DNA from: an uncultured Clostridia bacterium
Lineage (GTDB): Bacteria > Bacillota > Clostridia > UBA1381 > UMGS1253
Assembly: GCA_934457145.1 (NCBI GenBank)
Contig: CAKSHP010000004.1
Location: 55,794-119,793 of the forward strand
Reading direction: 5' to 3'
DNA length: 64,000 nucleotides
Below the pieces are notes generated by a model that saw nothing but the letters and a program-made list of their open reading frames with translations, was not told the DNA's origin and searched no databases. Made by a program: the position numbers and the translations under genes. Positions 8,675 through 18,400 of this stretch are shown here, piece by piece. Every line of letters begins with the position of its first letter. Position 1 is the first letter of the stretch.

Positions 8675-8757
8675 GTAACCGCATAATAACGGCTTTTTAA
8701 GTCTGCGCATATAGCGCAGCGCCTAAATTAGCGTGACTTCATAATGGGAGGTGTATT
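8675..8757 (+). promoter_or_regulatory. Structured leader of rplU (L21-leader candidate)
   Basis: The transcribed leader has a perfect hairpin CTGCGC-ATATA-GCGCAG (8703-8719), then a smaller possible stem around CGCCTAAATTAGCG, then GGGAGGTG just before the rplU start. Position and shape resemble the autoregulatory ribosomal-protein L21 leader of Firmicutes. The match was judged by eye only. Confidence 0.55.
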
Positions 8758-8760
8758 TTA

Positions 8761-9069
8761 ATGTATGCAATTATTGAAACAGGCGGAAAGCAGTACAAAG
8801 TAGCTGAAGGTGATGTTATATTTGTTGAAAAGCTTGATGCCGAAGTTGATGCAAGCTATACTTTTAATAAGGTTTTAGCTATCGGCGGAGACGAGTTCAA
8901 AGCAGGCGATCCCGTTGTTTCGGGAGCAAGCGTAACGGCTAAAGTGTTAAAGCAGGGTAAAGAAAAGAAAATTATCGTGTTTAAATACAAAGCAAAGAAG
9001 AACTACCGCAGAAAGCAAGGTCACAGACAGCCTTATACAAAGCTTCAGATTGAAAAAATCAACGGTTAA
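8761..9069 (+). CDS. rplU: Large-subunit ribosomal protein bL21
   Basis: Structural protein of the 50S subunit that binds 23S rRNA. It has 102 residues. Conserved parts are the N-terminal MYAIIETGGKQYKV and the C-terminal KKNYRRKQGHRQPYTKLQI. GGGAGGTG precedes the ATG. rpmA follows after only 37 bp, with no gene for the cysteine protease Prp (ysxB) in between, unlike the common Firmicutes arrangement. Confidence 0.98.
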   Translation: MYAIIETGGKQYKVAEGDVIFVEKLDAEVDASYTFNKVLAIGGDEFKAGDPVVSGASVTAKVLKQGKEKKIIVFKYKAKKNYRRKQGHRQPYTKLQIEKING

Positions 9070-9106
9070 TTAAATAATTTGGTTATGAAAGCAGAGGTGT
9101 TAATAC

Positions 9107-9361
9107 ATGGCACATAAGAAAGGTATGGGATCGACCAAAAACGGTCGTGACAGTGAGTCCAAGAGATTAGGTGTTAAAAGAGCTGATGGTCAGTTTGTTA
9201 CAGCAGGTAACATTTTGGTAAGACAGCGCGGCACAAAAATTCATCCCGGTAATAACGTTGCTATCGGAAGTGACGATACATTATTTGCCTTGATTGACGG
9301 AACGGTTAAATTCGAAAGAAAAGGTAAAGACAAAAAACAGTGCAGCGTTTATTCCGCATAA
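9107..9361 (+). CDS. rpmA: Large-subunit ribosomal protein bL27
   Basis: 50S protein that reaches toward the peptidyl-transferase centre. It has 84 residues and starts directly MAHKKGMGSTKNGRDS. The N-terminal extension (a short peptide ending in FFA-type residues) that many Firmicutes L27 proteins carry and that Prp removes is absent. This fits the missing prp gene. It ends the rplU-rpmA unit before a terminator. Confidence 0.98.
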   Translation: MAHKKGMGSTKNGRDSESKRLGVKRADGQFVTAGNILVRQRGTKIHPGNNVAIGSDDTLFALIDGTVKFERKGKDKKQCSVYSA

Positions 9362-9368
9362 AAATAAG

Positions 9369-9397
9369 ACTCTCAGATTTTTGTCTGAGAGTTTTTA
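9369..9397 (+). terminator. Intrinsic terminator after rpmA
   Basis: Nine-bp stem ACTCTCAGA / TCTGAGAGT with a six-base loop, followed by TTTTTATTA. Confidence 0.9.
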
Positions 9398-9430
9398 TTA
9401 TATAGCGTAATGTTTTTACGCTGTATAATA
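9396..9430. repeat. Long inverted repeat directly after the rpmA terminator
   Basis: TATTATATAGCGTAA and TTACGCTGTATAATA form a stem of about 15 bp with one mismatch around a five-base loop. No T run follows on either strand, so it is not an obvious second terminator. Its role is unknown. Confidence 0.6.
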
Positions 9431-9500
9431 AAAACTAAATAAATATTAAAACATCATTTAAGATAAATATATGCCAAAAAGGCTGGAAACGGAGAAGTTT

Positions 9501-10778
9501 ATGTTTTTTGATACAGCGAAAATTTATGTAAAGGCCGGCAACGGCGGAAACGGCGCAGTTTCGTTTCACAGGGAAAAATATGTTGCCGCAGGCGGCCCGG
9601 ACGGAGGCGACGGCGGCAAAGGCGGAAGCATAATTTTTGAAACCGACAGCTCGGTATCAACGCTTGCGCCGTTCAGATATAAAAGAAAATATGTTGCGCC
9701 GAACGGAAGCGACGGCGGAGCCGGCAGATGCTTTGGAAAAGACGGGGAGGATCTTGTTATAAAAGTTCCGTCCGGCACTCTTATTTACGATGCTGTCACA
9801 AACAGGCTTTTAGCCGACATGACGCCTCCCAACAATAAAGTTGTTTTGTTTAAAGGCGGAAACGGTGGCTGGGGCAACACTCATTTTGCCACACCCACAA
9901 GACAGGTTCCCCGATTTGCAAAGCCCGGTCTTAAAGGCGAGGAAAGAGAGCTTAAGTTAGAGCTTAAGCTTATAGCGGACGTTGGACTTTTAGGTTTTCC
10001 CAATGTCGGAAAATCAACGCTTTTGTCCTGTGTAACATCGGCAAAACCGAAAATTGCAAACTATCATTTCACAACTCTTGAACCGAACCTCGGCGTTGTT
10101 GAGATGAAAAATCTCGGCGCTCAGGGAAGCTTTGTTATAGCAGATATCCCCGGACTTATTGAAGGTGCAAGCGAAGGCGTCGGCTTGGGACATGACTTTT
10201 TGCGCCATGTTGAAAGAACGCGGCTTTTGATACACGTGGTCGACGTTTCGGGAATTGAGGGAAGAAATCCGATAGAAGATTTTGACGCAATAAATAAAGA
10301 ACTTTTTAATTATAATGAGGTTTTAGCTTCAAGACCGCAGATTGTTGCAGCAAATAAAACGGATATTATAACGGATGAAAAATTATACAAAGACTTTTTA
10401 GAGGAAATGCAAAAGCGCTCCGTTGAAGTGTTTGAAATTTCCGCGGCAACGAAAAAAGGCGTAAAAGAGCTTATGAACTACACAGCAGAAAAGCTTGCCG
10501 CGCTGCCTCCGGTTGAAATATTTGAGCCGGACGCAGTGCTTGAAGAAGTAACGGATTTACCGCTGTTTGAAATAAAGAAAGACAATAATGTGTATACGGT
10601 TGAGGGAAGCTTTATAGAAAATCTGGTTTGCTCAACAAATATGTCGGATGATGAATCGTTTAATTATTTCCAGCGCACGCTCAGAAAAAAAGGCATTATA
10701 GAAGCGCTTGAAAAAGCGGGCATAAAAGAGGGCGACACTGTGAGAATGTATGATTTGGAATTTGATTTTGTATTCTGA
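9501..10778 (+). CDS. obg: GTPase Obg
   Basis: Essential ribosome-associated GTPase linked to 50S assembly, stress control and sporulation entry. I chose the ATG at 9501, after GGAGAAGTTT, giving 425 residues, the normal length. A ten-residue longer frame has no ribosome site. Domains: glycine-rich Obg fold (about 1-157), G domain with GFPNVGKST (165-173), DIPG (215-218) and NKTD (285-288), and a C-terminal OCT domain (about 345-425). Placing obg after rplU-rpmA is the standard conserved order. yhbY and nadD follow in the same direction. Confidence 0.97.
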   Translation: MFFDTAKIYVKAGNGGNGAVSFHREKYVAAGGPDGGDGGKGGSIIFETDSSVSTLAPFRYKRKYVAPNGSDGGAGRCFGKDGEDLVIKVPSGTLIYDAVTNRLLADMTPPNNKVVLFKGGNGGWGNTHFATPTRQVPRFAKPGLKGEERELKLELKLIADVGLLGFPNVGKSTLLSCVTSAKPKIANYHFTTLEPNLGVVEMKNLGAQGSFVIADIPGLIEGASEGVGLGHDFLRHVERTRLLIHVVDVSGIEGRNPIEDFDAINKELFNYNEVLASRPQIVAANKTDIITDEKLYKDFLEEMQKRSVEVFEISAATKKGVKELMNYTAEKLAALPPVEIFEPDAVLEEVTDLPLFEIKKDNNVYTVEGSFIENLVCSTNMSDDESFNYFQRTLRKKGIIEALEKAGIKEGDTVRMYDLEFDFVF

Positions 10779-10806
10779 TTTTAAATAAAAGAAGGAGTAA
10801 TATTAT

Positions 10807-11100
10807 ATGTTAAGCGGAAAACAAAGGGCATATCTTCGAAAGCTTGCAAACAAGACAGAGCCTATTTTTCAGATAGGAAAAAACGGACTTAAAGAAAATA
10901 TTGCAGACGAGCTTATAAAGGCGCTGGAGGCAAGAGAGCTTATAAAAATTCATTTGCTCGACACCTCATTTTTAGATACGAAACAAACCTGTAACGAGCT
11001 TGCAAGCCTTACGGGGGCAGAGCCTGTTGCGGCAATCGGTTCAAAGATTGTGCTTTATAAAGAATCGGAAAATAAAAAAACTATCATACTTCCGAAATAA
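10807..11100 (+). CDS. yhbY: Ribosome assembly RNA-binding protein YhbY
   Basis: Small CRS1-YhbY (CRM) domain protein of 97 residues that associates with pre-50S particles. Diagnostic features are LSGKQRAYLRKLAN at the start, the QIGKNGL loop (IGKNG corresponds to the GxxG RNA-binding loop) and the C-terminal VAAIGSKIVLY strand. GAAGGAG lies before the ATG. It lies between obg and nadD, a neighbourhood conserved in many Firmicutes. Confidence 0.93.
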   Translation: MLSGKQRAYLRKLANKTEPIFQIGKNGLKENIADELIKALEARELIKIHLLDTSFLDTKQTCNELASLTGAEPVAAIGSKIVLYKESENKKTIILPK

Positions 11101-11119
11101 CTTTTAAAAGGAGATTTTT

Positions 11120-11725
11120 ATGGCGCTTATCGGCTTGCTCGGCGGCACATTCGATCCCATACACAACGCTCATATATCTATGGGAATTGCCGTAAAAAAA
11201 CAAATGAATTTGGATAAAGTTATATATATACCGACCGGAAATCCGCCCCATAAATCAAGCGTTAAAACAAGCGCGGAGCACAGGCTTAATATGGTGCGCC
11301 TTGCAATAAAGAATATTGATTTTTTTGAAGCGTCCGACTATGAGGTCAACAAAAAAACATACAGCTACAGTGTTGAAACTCTGACGCACTTTAAAAATGA
11401 AAATCCAAAAGATGAGTATGTTTTTATAGTGGGCGAGGATTCTTTGGATTATATCGATAAATGGTATAAACCCGATGTGCTTTTAAAACTGTGCCGTTTT
11501 GCGGTTGTCGGAAGAGGCGGATTTAAAAGCGATATACCCAAAAAAATCGAAAGCTTAAAAGAAAAATACGGCGCCGATATAGAGTTTGTTAAGATGAGCG
11601 AAAAAAATATTTCGTCAAGCATGATACGGGAGCTCATAGGAGAAAATAAAGATGTGTCGGATTTGATAGACGGCAGCGTTTTAAAATATATAAAGGATAA
11701 TGCGCTATATGCGCAAAGTTTATAA
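11120..11725 (+). CDS. nadD: Nicotinate-nucleotide adenylyltransferase
   Basis: Transfers AMP from ATP to nicotinate mononucleotide in NAD synthesis. It has 201 residues. The nucleotidyl-transferase signature GGTFDPIHNAH is at 8-18 and the ISSSMIR motif at 164-170. AAAAGGAG precedes the ATG. yqeK starts two bases after the stop, so translation is probably coupled. Confidence 0.96.
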   Translation: MALIGLLGGTFDPIHNAHISMGIAVKKQMNLDKVIYIPTGNPPHKSSVKTSAEHRLNMVRLAIKNIDFFEASDYEVNKKTYSYSVETLTHFKNENPKDEYVFIVGEDSLDYIDKWYKPDVLLKLCRFAVVGRGGFKSDIPKKIESLKEKYGADIEFVKMSEKNISSSMIRELIGENKDVSDLIDGSVLKYIKDNALYAQSL

Positions 11726-11727
11726 AA

Positions 11728-12309
11728 ATGCAGATTAACGAAATGAAAGAAAAACTAAAAAAAACTTTAAAGCCTAAGCGCTATAAACATTCGATAGGCG
11801 TTATGGAAACGGCGGTAAAAATGGCAAAGCGTTTTAATGCCGATGAAACAAAGGCCATGCTTTGCGGACTTTTGCATGACTGCGCAAAGTATATGAGTCC
11901 GGAGGAGGGCTATGAATTCTGCAAAGAAAATAACATCGAATTAGACGAAGTGAGCAAAGCAAATTATTCAATTGTTCATCAGTACATAGGCGCTTATCTT
12001 GCAAAAAGCGAATACGGTGTGTGCGATAAAGAGGTTTTAAGCGCAATTGCATGCCACACGACGGGCAAAGAAAATATGAGCACGCTCGATAAAATTCTGT
12101 GCCTTGCAGACATGATTGAGCCGACGAGAAAAGAAAATCCGTATGACGGGCTTTTCGAGCTTGAAAAGCTTTGCTTTGAGGATTTGGACAAGGCATTTGT
12201 TTTCGGTTTTGATTTATGCATAAAACATGTTATTGACAAAAAAGAGCTTTTGCATATAGATTCGATCCGCGCAAGAAACGATGTGTTAAAAAAAATGAAA
12301 AAATTTTGA
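11728..12309 (+). CDS. yqeK: Bis(5'-nucleosyl)-tetraphosphatase YqeK (HD domain)
   Basis: HD-domain metallohydrolase. YqeK-family enzymes split diadenosine tetraphosphate symmetrically. It has 193 residues. Metal-ligand motifs are RYKHSIGV (His21), LLHDCAKY (His50-Asp51) and IVHQYIGAY. It begins two bases after nadD, with no separate ribosome site seen, which suggests translational coupling. rsfS follows but has its own promoter. Confidence 0.93.
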   Translation: MQINEMKEKLKKTLKPKRYKHSIGVMETAVKMAKRFNADETKAMLCGLLHDCAKYMSPEEGYEFCKENNIELDEVSKANYSIVHQYIGAYLAKSEYGVCDKEVLSAIACHTTGKENMSTLDKILCLADMIEPTRKENPYDGLFELEKLCFEDLDKAFVFGFDLCIKHVIDKKELLHIDSIRARNDVLKKMKKF

Positions 12310-12317
12310 TAAAACCC

Positions 12318-12346
12318 TTGAAATATGACGAAAATTTAGGTATTAT
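12318..12346 (+). promoter_or_regulatory. SigA-type promoter of rsfS-leuS
   Basis: TTGAAA (12318-12323) and TATTAT (12341-12346) with a 17-bp spacer, directly after yqeK. Confidence 0.8.
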
Positions 12347-12385
12347 ATAATAAGATACAGATATTTTATGGTTTGGAGGCAGGGT

Positions 12386-12760
12386 ATGGAACTCGAAAAA
12401 AAGGTGGAACTTATTGTTAATTGTTATGATGACAAAAAGGCGCATGATATTGTTGCCATGGAAGTAGGCGAGCTTACGAGCGTGGCAGACTATTTTGTTA
12501 TAGGAAGTGCACCGTCGTCAACACAGGTTAAAGCTATTGCCGATGAAATAGAAGAAAAAATGGAAAAAGCGGGATTTCGCGCAGTTCACCGCGAAGGCTA
12601 TAACAGCGCTATGTGGATACTTTTGGACTATTCGGATATCGTTTGCCACATTTTTAACGATGAAACGCGCAAATTTTATGATATTGAAAGACTTTGGTCA
12701 GATGCAAAAAAGCTTGACATAGAAAAACTAATTCAAAGGGAGGACAAAAACCTTGACTAA
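12386..12760 (+). CDS. rsfS: Ribosomal silencing factor RsfS
   Basis: Binds ribosomal protein L14 and blocks subunit joining when nutrients are short. I chose the ATG at 12386, seven bases after GGAGG (124 residues). An upstream in-frame ATG at 12368 precedes the ribosome site. Family features are SVADYFVIGSAPSSTQVKAI, REGYNSAMWILLDYSDIVCHIF and FYDIERLWSDA. The stop overlaps the leuS start by eight bases. Confidence 0.96.
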   Translation: MELEKKVELIVNCYDDKKAHDIVAMEVGELTSVADYFVIGSAPSSTQVKAIADEIEEKMEKAGFRAVHREGYNSAMWILLDYSDIVCHIFNDETRKFYDIERLWSDAKKLDIEKLIQREDKNLD

Positions 12761-15167
12761 ATATAACTTTGATGAAATTGAAAAAAAGTGGCAGAAAAAA
12801 TGGTATGAAGAAGAAACTTTTAAAGCAACAAACGACTTTTCAAAACCCAAATTTTATGCCCTTGTAGAGTTTCCGTATCCGTCCGGACAGGGACTTCACG
12901 TCGGACATCCGAGAGGATATACGGCGCTTGATATTGTTTCAAGAAAAAGACGTTTGCAGGGGTATAACGTTTTATATCCCATGGGCTGGGACGCATTCGG
13001 ACTTCCGACCGAAAACTATGCGATGAAAAACCATATTCATCCTAAAAAGGTTACGGAAGACAACGTCCGCCATTTTAAACAGCAGCTTCAAAGACTCGGC
13101 TTTTCATTTGACTGGTCAAGAGAAATAAACACAACCGATCCGAATTATTATCACTGGACACAGTGGATATTTTTGCAGCTTTTCAACAAAGGTCTTGCAT
13201 ATAAACAGGAAATGCCTATAAACTGGTGCACGGGCTGTAAGGTCGGACTTTCGAACGAAGAAGTTGTTGACGGTGTGTGCGAGCGCTGCGGCAGCGAAGT
13301 TGTTCAGAAAAGAAAGAGCCAGTGGATGCTTAAAATAACGGAATATGCGCAAAAGCTTATAGACGATCTGGACGGACTTGACTATATAGAAAAAGTTAAA
13401 ATTCAGCAGAAAAACTGGATAGGCCGTTCGGAGGGCGCAGAGGTAACGTTTAAAATAGATAATACGGATGACGCCCTTGTTGTTTACACAACAAGATGCG
13501 ACACGCTTTTCGGCGCAACATATGTTGTTATGTCGCCCGAGCATCCTTATATAGATAAATGGAAAGATAAAATCGAAAACTTTGACGAGATTGAAAACTA
13601 CCGCAGGGAAGCCGCAAGAAAGAGCGAATTTGAAAGAACAGAGCTTGCAAAGGACAAAACGGGTGTGTGCATAAAAGGAGTTTATGCAATAAATCCGGTA
13701 AACAACGAAAAGCTCCCCGTGTGGATTTCGGATTATGTACTTATGACATACGGAACAGGCGCTATTATGGCAGTTCCGGCGCATGATACAAGAGACTGGG
13801 AATTTGCAAAAAAATTCAATTTACCTATTATAGAGGTTGTCGGCGGAGGCAAAGACGTGCAGCAGGAAGCCTACACAGATGTTGCCGACGGAGTTATGGT
13901 TAATTCGGGATTTTTAACCGGCATGAAGGTTAAAGACGCAATCAAAACCATGATTGAGTACCTTGAAAAAGAGGGCATAGGCAAAAGAAAAGTAAATTAC
14001 AAACTGCGCGACTGGGTATTTTCGCGTCAGAGATACTGGGGCGAGCCTGTTCCGCTGGTACATTGCGACAAGTGCGGCTGGGTATCGATAGGAGAGGAAA
14101 ACCTTCCGCTTACATTGCCGGATATAAAAGACTTTGAACCGACAGATGACGGCGAATCGCCGCTTGCAAAAATGACTTCGTGGATCAACACAACCTGTCC
14201 GAAGTGCGGCGGGGCAGCAGTCCGCGAAACTGATACTATGCCTCAGTGGGCAGGTTCATCATGGTACTTTTTACGCTATATCGATCCTAAGTGCGACACA
14301 GAGCTGGCGCGCAAGGAGCTTTTGAAGTACTGGCTGCCTGTTGACTGGTATAACGGCGGTATGGAGCACACAACGCTTCACCTTCTCTATTCGCGTTTTT
14401 GGCACAAGTTTTTATATGATATAGGCGTTGTGCCGACAAAAGAACCATATCAGAAGAGAACATCACACGGAATGATACTCGGTGCAAACAACGAAAAAAT
14501 GTCTAAATCGAGAGGAAATGTTGTAAATCCGGACGATGTTGTGGCTCAGTTCGGTGCAGATACATTTAGAACCTATGAAATGTTTATCGGTGCGTTTGAC
14601 CAGGCAACACCGTGGTCGGAGCAGGGCGTTAAAGGCTGCTACAAATTCCTTGAAAGAGTTTGGAATCTGCAAAACATTGTAACCGATGACGAGGGCTACA
14701 GCAAAGACATGGAAAGCTCAATGCACAAGGCTATTAAAAAAGTCGGCGAAGATATAGAGAGAATGAAGTTTAACACGGCTATTGCGGCTCTTATGTCTCT
14801 CGTTAACGACTTTACAAAAAAAGCATCGGTAACAAAAGGCGAATTAAAAACATTTATCATGCTTTTAAATCCGACAGCACCGCATATTACCGAGGAAATA
14901 TGGCAAAACTTAGGGTTTGAGGGTGATATTGCACATTCATCATGGCCTGAGTATGACGAGTCAAAAACCGTTGACGATAAAACTGAAATAGTTTTGCAGG
15001 TAAACGGCAAAATTAAAGATAAGATAATGGTTGATGCAAATGCCGGCAAAGACGAAACGGAAAAAGCCGCAATGGCAAGCGAAAAGATAGCGTCTGCAAT
15101 CGACGGCAAGCAGATTGTTAAAAAGATTGTTGTTCCGGGCAGACTTGTCAACATCGTTGTAAGGTAA
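12753..15167 (+). CDS. leuS: Leucyl-tRNA synthetase
   Basis: Charges tRNA-Leu. It has 804 residues, a normal bacterial length. The class I HIGH motif appears as HVGH (49-52) in PYPSGQGLHVGHPRGY and KMSKS is at 582-586. The CP1 editing domain lies between, with the TTRCDTLFGATYVV threonine-rich loop and TGAIMAVPAHDTRDW. The start codon is TTG at 12753, after AAAGGGAGG. It overlaps rsfS by eight bases, so the two are coupled. No T-box leader is visible. Confidence 0.98.
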   Translation: MTKYNFDEIEKKWQKKWYEEETFKATNDFSKPKFYALVEFPYPSGQGLHVGHPRGYTALDIVSRKRRLQGYNVLYPMGWDAFGLPTENYAMKNHIHPKKVTEDNVRHFKQQLQRLGFSFDWSREINTTDPNYYHWTQWIFLQLFNKGLAYKQEMPINWCTGCKVGLSNEEVVDGVCERCGSEVVQKRKSQWMLKITEYAQKLIDDLDGLDYIEKVKIQQKNWIGRSEGAEVTFKIDNTDDALVVYTTRCDTLFGATYVVMSPEHPYIDKWKDKIENFDEIENYRREAARKSEFERTELAKDKTGVCIKGVYAINPVNNEKLPVWISDYVLMTYGTGAIMAVPAHDTRDWEFAKKFNLPIIEVVGGGKDVQQEAYTDVADGVMVNSGFLTGMKVKDAIKTMIEYLEKEGIGKRKVNYKLRDWVFSRQRYWGEPVPLVHCDKCGWVSIGEENLPLTLPDIKDFEPTDDGESPLAKMTSWINTTCPKCGGAAVRETDTMPQWAGSSWYFLRYIDPKCDTELARKELLKYWLPVDWYNGGMEHTTLHLLYSRFWHKFLYDIGVVPTKEPYQKRTSHGMILGANNEKMSKSRGNVVNPDDVVAQFGADTFRTYEMFIGAFDQATPWSEQGVKGCYKFLERVWNLQNIVTDDEGYSKDMESSMHKAIKKVGEDIERMKFNTAIAALMSLVNDFTKKASVTKGELKTFIMLLNPTAPHITEEIWQNLGFEGDIAHSSWPEYDESKTVDDKTEIVLQVNGKIKDKIMVDANAGKDETEKAAMASEKIASAIDGKQIVKKIVVPGRLVNIVVR

Positions 15168-15246
15168 AAATTTTGAAAAAGATTAATAAACTGTCTCGCA
15201 TTTAAAACTGTTTTATGCACATTATAAATGTGCGAGGTGTTTTAAG

Positions 15247-15381
15247 TTGAAAAAGAATGATAAAGAAAAGAAAAACGAAAAGGACGAAAAAGGCGGCAAG
15301 CGGGACAGCCGGGGCGTATATATTCCCACGCATGAGGAAGTTGTACGCAAAAGAATTTGGTCACAAATTCATCAGCTGTAA
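15247..15381 (+). CDS. Hypothetical 44-residue charged microprotein (TTG start)
   Basis: A short frame starting with TTG at 15247, eight bases after GAGGTG, in the 3' flank of leuS. The first half is extremely Lys/Glu/Asp-rich (MKKNDKEKKNEKDEKGGK) and the second half is ordered-looking (RGVYIPTHEEVVRKRIWSQI). It ends 10 bp before a strong terminator, and a hairpin GCACATT-ATA-AATGTGC (15216-15232) lies just before the ribosome site. I do not recognise the family. The overlapping frame at 15257-15451 looks less protein-like and runs through the terminator. Confidence 0.45.
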   Translation: MKKNDKEKKNEKDEKGGKRDSRGVYIPTHEEVVRKRIWSQIHQL

Positions 15382-15391
15382 ATTAAAAGTA

Positions 15392-15436
15392 CTGCGGCGA
15401 AGTGATTTTTTATCACTTTGCCGCAGCTTCTTTTTT
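15392..15436. terminator. Bidirectional intrinsic terminator
   Basis: Stem CTGCGGCGAAGTGAT / ATCACTTTGCCGCAG (one mismatch) with a T loop, then CTTCTTTTTT on the plus strand. It separates the convergent leuS unit and the large minus-strand lyase gene. Confidence 0.88.
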
Positions 15437-15441
15437 AGATT

Positions 15442-18400
15442 TTATTTTTGAAGAGCCGCAAACTCGGTAACAGAGTTCCAGGAGTTTTCGGTGTTTTGAT
15501 ATCCTGTGTATCTCACATAGCGCACGTTTTGCGTTTCGGCAAAATCAAAAATCTGCATACCGCCGGTAAGCGCTGTTTGTGTTTTGGGGATAACTGTTTT
15601 AAAGTTTGTGTTGTCATTTGAAACGGATATTTCAAAATTATATTGCCTTGAAAGCGAATTCATAACGGCAATCGCAACTGCGTTTACGGGCTTTGCGCTG
15701 CCCAAATCCAAAGTTACCCATTGTCCGTCGCCGGAGGCTGCCCAGCGTGACTGATCGTCTGTGTTATTATCAGACACTGCCGAGGCTGGGTGGTCTTCCT
15801 GAGGCTGCTCGCTTGCAAAATGCGCGGCAACCTGCAAACGTTTAAATCCGCTTACATCCGAAAGCCTTGGCAAAATCTTTGTTTTCACGATATATGTTTT
15901 CTTATACGGCAAAGAAGAGTCTTTAAAAGAAGTTTCGATTATTGTGTCATCACCGAAATTTTGCGCTTCGGATATTTTATATGAAATATTGTCCTTTGCC
16001 GAAACGCTTACCTTTGGTATATCGGTGCTGTCCGACGTTTTGGTAACGCTGTAAACGGTGCGATCGGAAGCAAAGTTTTCACAAGGCGCGCCGTTTATAT
16101 ATATCATGTCAAGCTCGGGCAGAGAAAAACTTTCGGTTTCGCCGTCCGGAATTGTCCAGTCGGATATAGGTATGTTTTCTATTTTAGTATTTGCATTCGG
16201 ATCATCGAGTGCAATATATTTGCATGAAACGTATATGCTGCCCGAAGCTGTTGCTTTAAGGCAGAGCTTTTTGTATGCCGAATTTGAAGCCTGACCGGAA
16301 TAGACGGGCGTTGTCGGCAGAGGAGAAGCGTCAGCAACGTAAAATTCATAATCCGGGATATTTGAATCAATCATAAATTTTACTTGCTTTCCCTCGTTTG
16401 TAAGTATTGCCGTGTGTTTGTCTACAATTTGTATGTCGCCTTTTGCGTGAGCAAACCAATAAAACACGCTGTTATCTTTTTTTAGGGTTATTTCATCTCT
16501 TATCGTTGCGCTTCTGCGGTCGTCGGAGAGCATAAAGCCGCGTATTGCCGATGAGGCATTGTCTTTGTATGCCGGAGTTAAATCGCAGACGGAATATGCG
16601 CCGCGGGGCTTTGAAACAAGCGTTGTCACGGGTGAAAATGCTTTTGAAGGAGTTTGCCCGGCAGAAGAGTCGGGATTTATAACATACAGGTTATGTCCTT
16701 CGGGGCGCTGGCGGTAGTAGTGTTTGTCGGCATCATGATAGCCTTTCAGCGAATATGAATCGCCGCCTATGTCGTGTGCCCAGCGAACGCCGTCTATATC
16801 AACAACAAATGTGCCGCAGTCTAAGTGCGAGTGGTTTACCTGTGCGTTGCCGGCGTGATATGAAAGCCAGGCCGAGTTTTTATCAGCCGTGTTTTCGCGC
16901 ATTGAAACAAACTCAACACCGCGGAAATAATAATCTTTAAAAACATTTGCGGTTTTGTCTTTGCAATCGGGATTATACCATAAAATATCAAGCGGCGTGG
17001 GGGAGTATGTTTTTAAATCTTCATAGCGCACCGCCGCAATATTGATATCGTTAAACTTTTTTGCAAACCAAAACAAAGTATCGGTATTAAGCGGCGAATA
17101 TGAGCTGTCGTGGAAATTATTTATTCCTGTCGGTCCGTTTGATGCAATTGCATAATACGGTGCATTTGAAAGCCCGGGAGCGCGCGAAAGTCCGAAATCC
17201 GTTGAAAAACATGTGTCAAGAGTGGAGATGGTGTTTGCAAGATAGCTTGCCGCATATGTAAAATACATTGTTCCCTCCATCCAGGCTCCGTCGGGGTAAA
17301 AGCTTTGCATCATAGATTCAATATCGCGCAGCGCAATCTGAATTATTTTGCTGCAAAGCCCGGGATTTTTGTCAAACACGGCGAGCGCACCCATAACAGC
17401 CGAACCGTTGCAGACTATGTTCCAGTTTGTTTCATTGCCGCCAAACCACCAGCCGTAGTCGCTTTTTTTATAATACACGTCATAGTAGCAGTTAAGCGAA
17501 AGATTAATTATCGCATCTTCCATTACCTTTTTCTGATTGTCATTTAAATAATCATAGAGCCAGTCATAGCCTATAGCAAACGCACAAGTCATTTCCGCAA
17601 CGTCAAGAAAATGCGACGGACACCAGTCGGGAAATTTTGCGGCCGCATTATACACCTTAAATAGATTATCTGCATATTTTTTATCGTTTGTCAGAAGATA
17701 TGCCATGCCGAGAAGCTTTGATCTTTCATACACATCGCGCGAAGTGTATAAAAGTTCGCCGCTTGAAACATCGTATACGGGCAGGCTCTTTTTTAGCGTT
17801 TCGTCTGCGGAGGAAAGAAGGTTTTGTTTCCATATTTTTGCGCTCTCGTCTTTTTTGCAGTTTTCTAAAACGCTTTTTATATCCGAATTTGAAAGCATAA
17901 TCCGGGGATGCGAAATTTGTTTTTCGCTAAGCATATTTGTTATTTGCAAATCTGTTGGTCTGTCGTATAAAAGATAATTGCTTATTGCCTTAAATTCGCC
18001 CTCGGACGCGTTAAATTCGTTATCGCCTATAACTATAACGCCCAAATCGTGCCATGTCACGCTTTTGTTTAAAATCTGTTCGCAAAGGGCGCGCAGCGGA
18101 AGAAAGGCTCTGTTGTTTTTAATTTCTGCCGCAATGTCTGAGGTGTATGTGCTGCCGTCTGGCAGAATTATATCTTTGCTGCCGGTTTTTATTTTAGCCT
18201 TGCCGTCTATTGTTATTGTTTGAGTTTCGAAATTATAGTCAACATCGCATCCGAAAGCCTCCGACACCGCGCGGACGGGAATAAGGGTTCGGTTGTCTTT
18301 TATATAAGCGCCGCCGTAGGTCTGGTGTTTTTCACTATTATAGTAAATATAATTTGAATAAATGCTTAAAGCAACATTGTTTTTCAAAAGCGACACTGCC

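Noticed and set aside
12309..12400. T-box leader before rsfS-leuS
   Set aside because: The region is too short and has no T-box sequence or specifier hairpin.
13116..13784. 222-codon minus-strand frame
   Set aside because: Antisense shadow inside leuS, with no domain or ribosome site.
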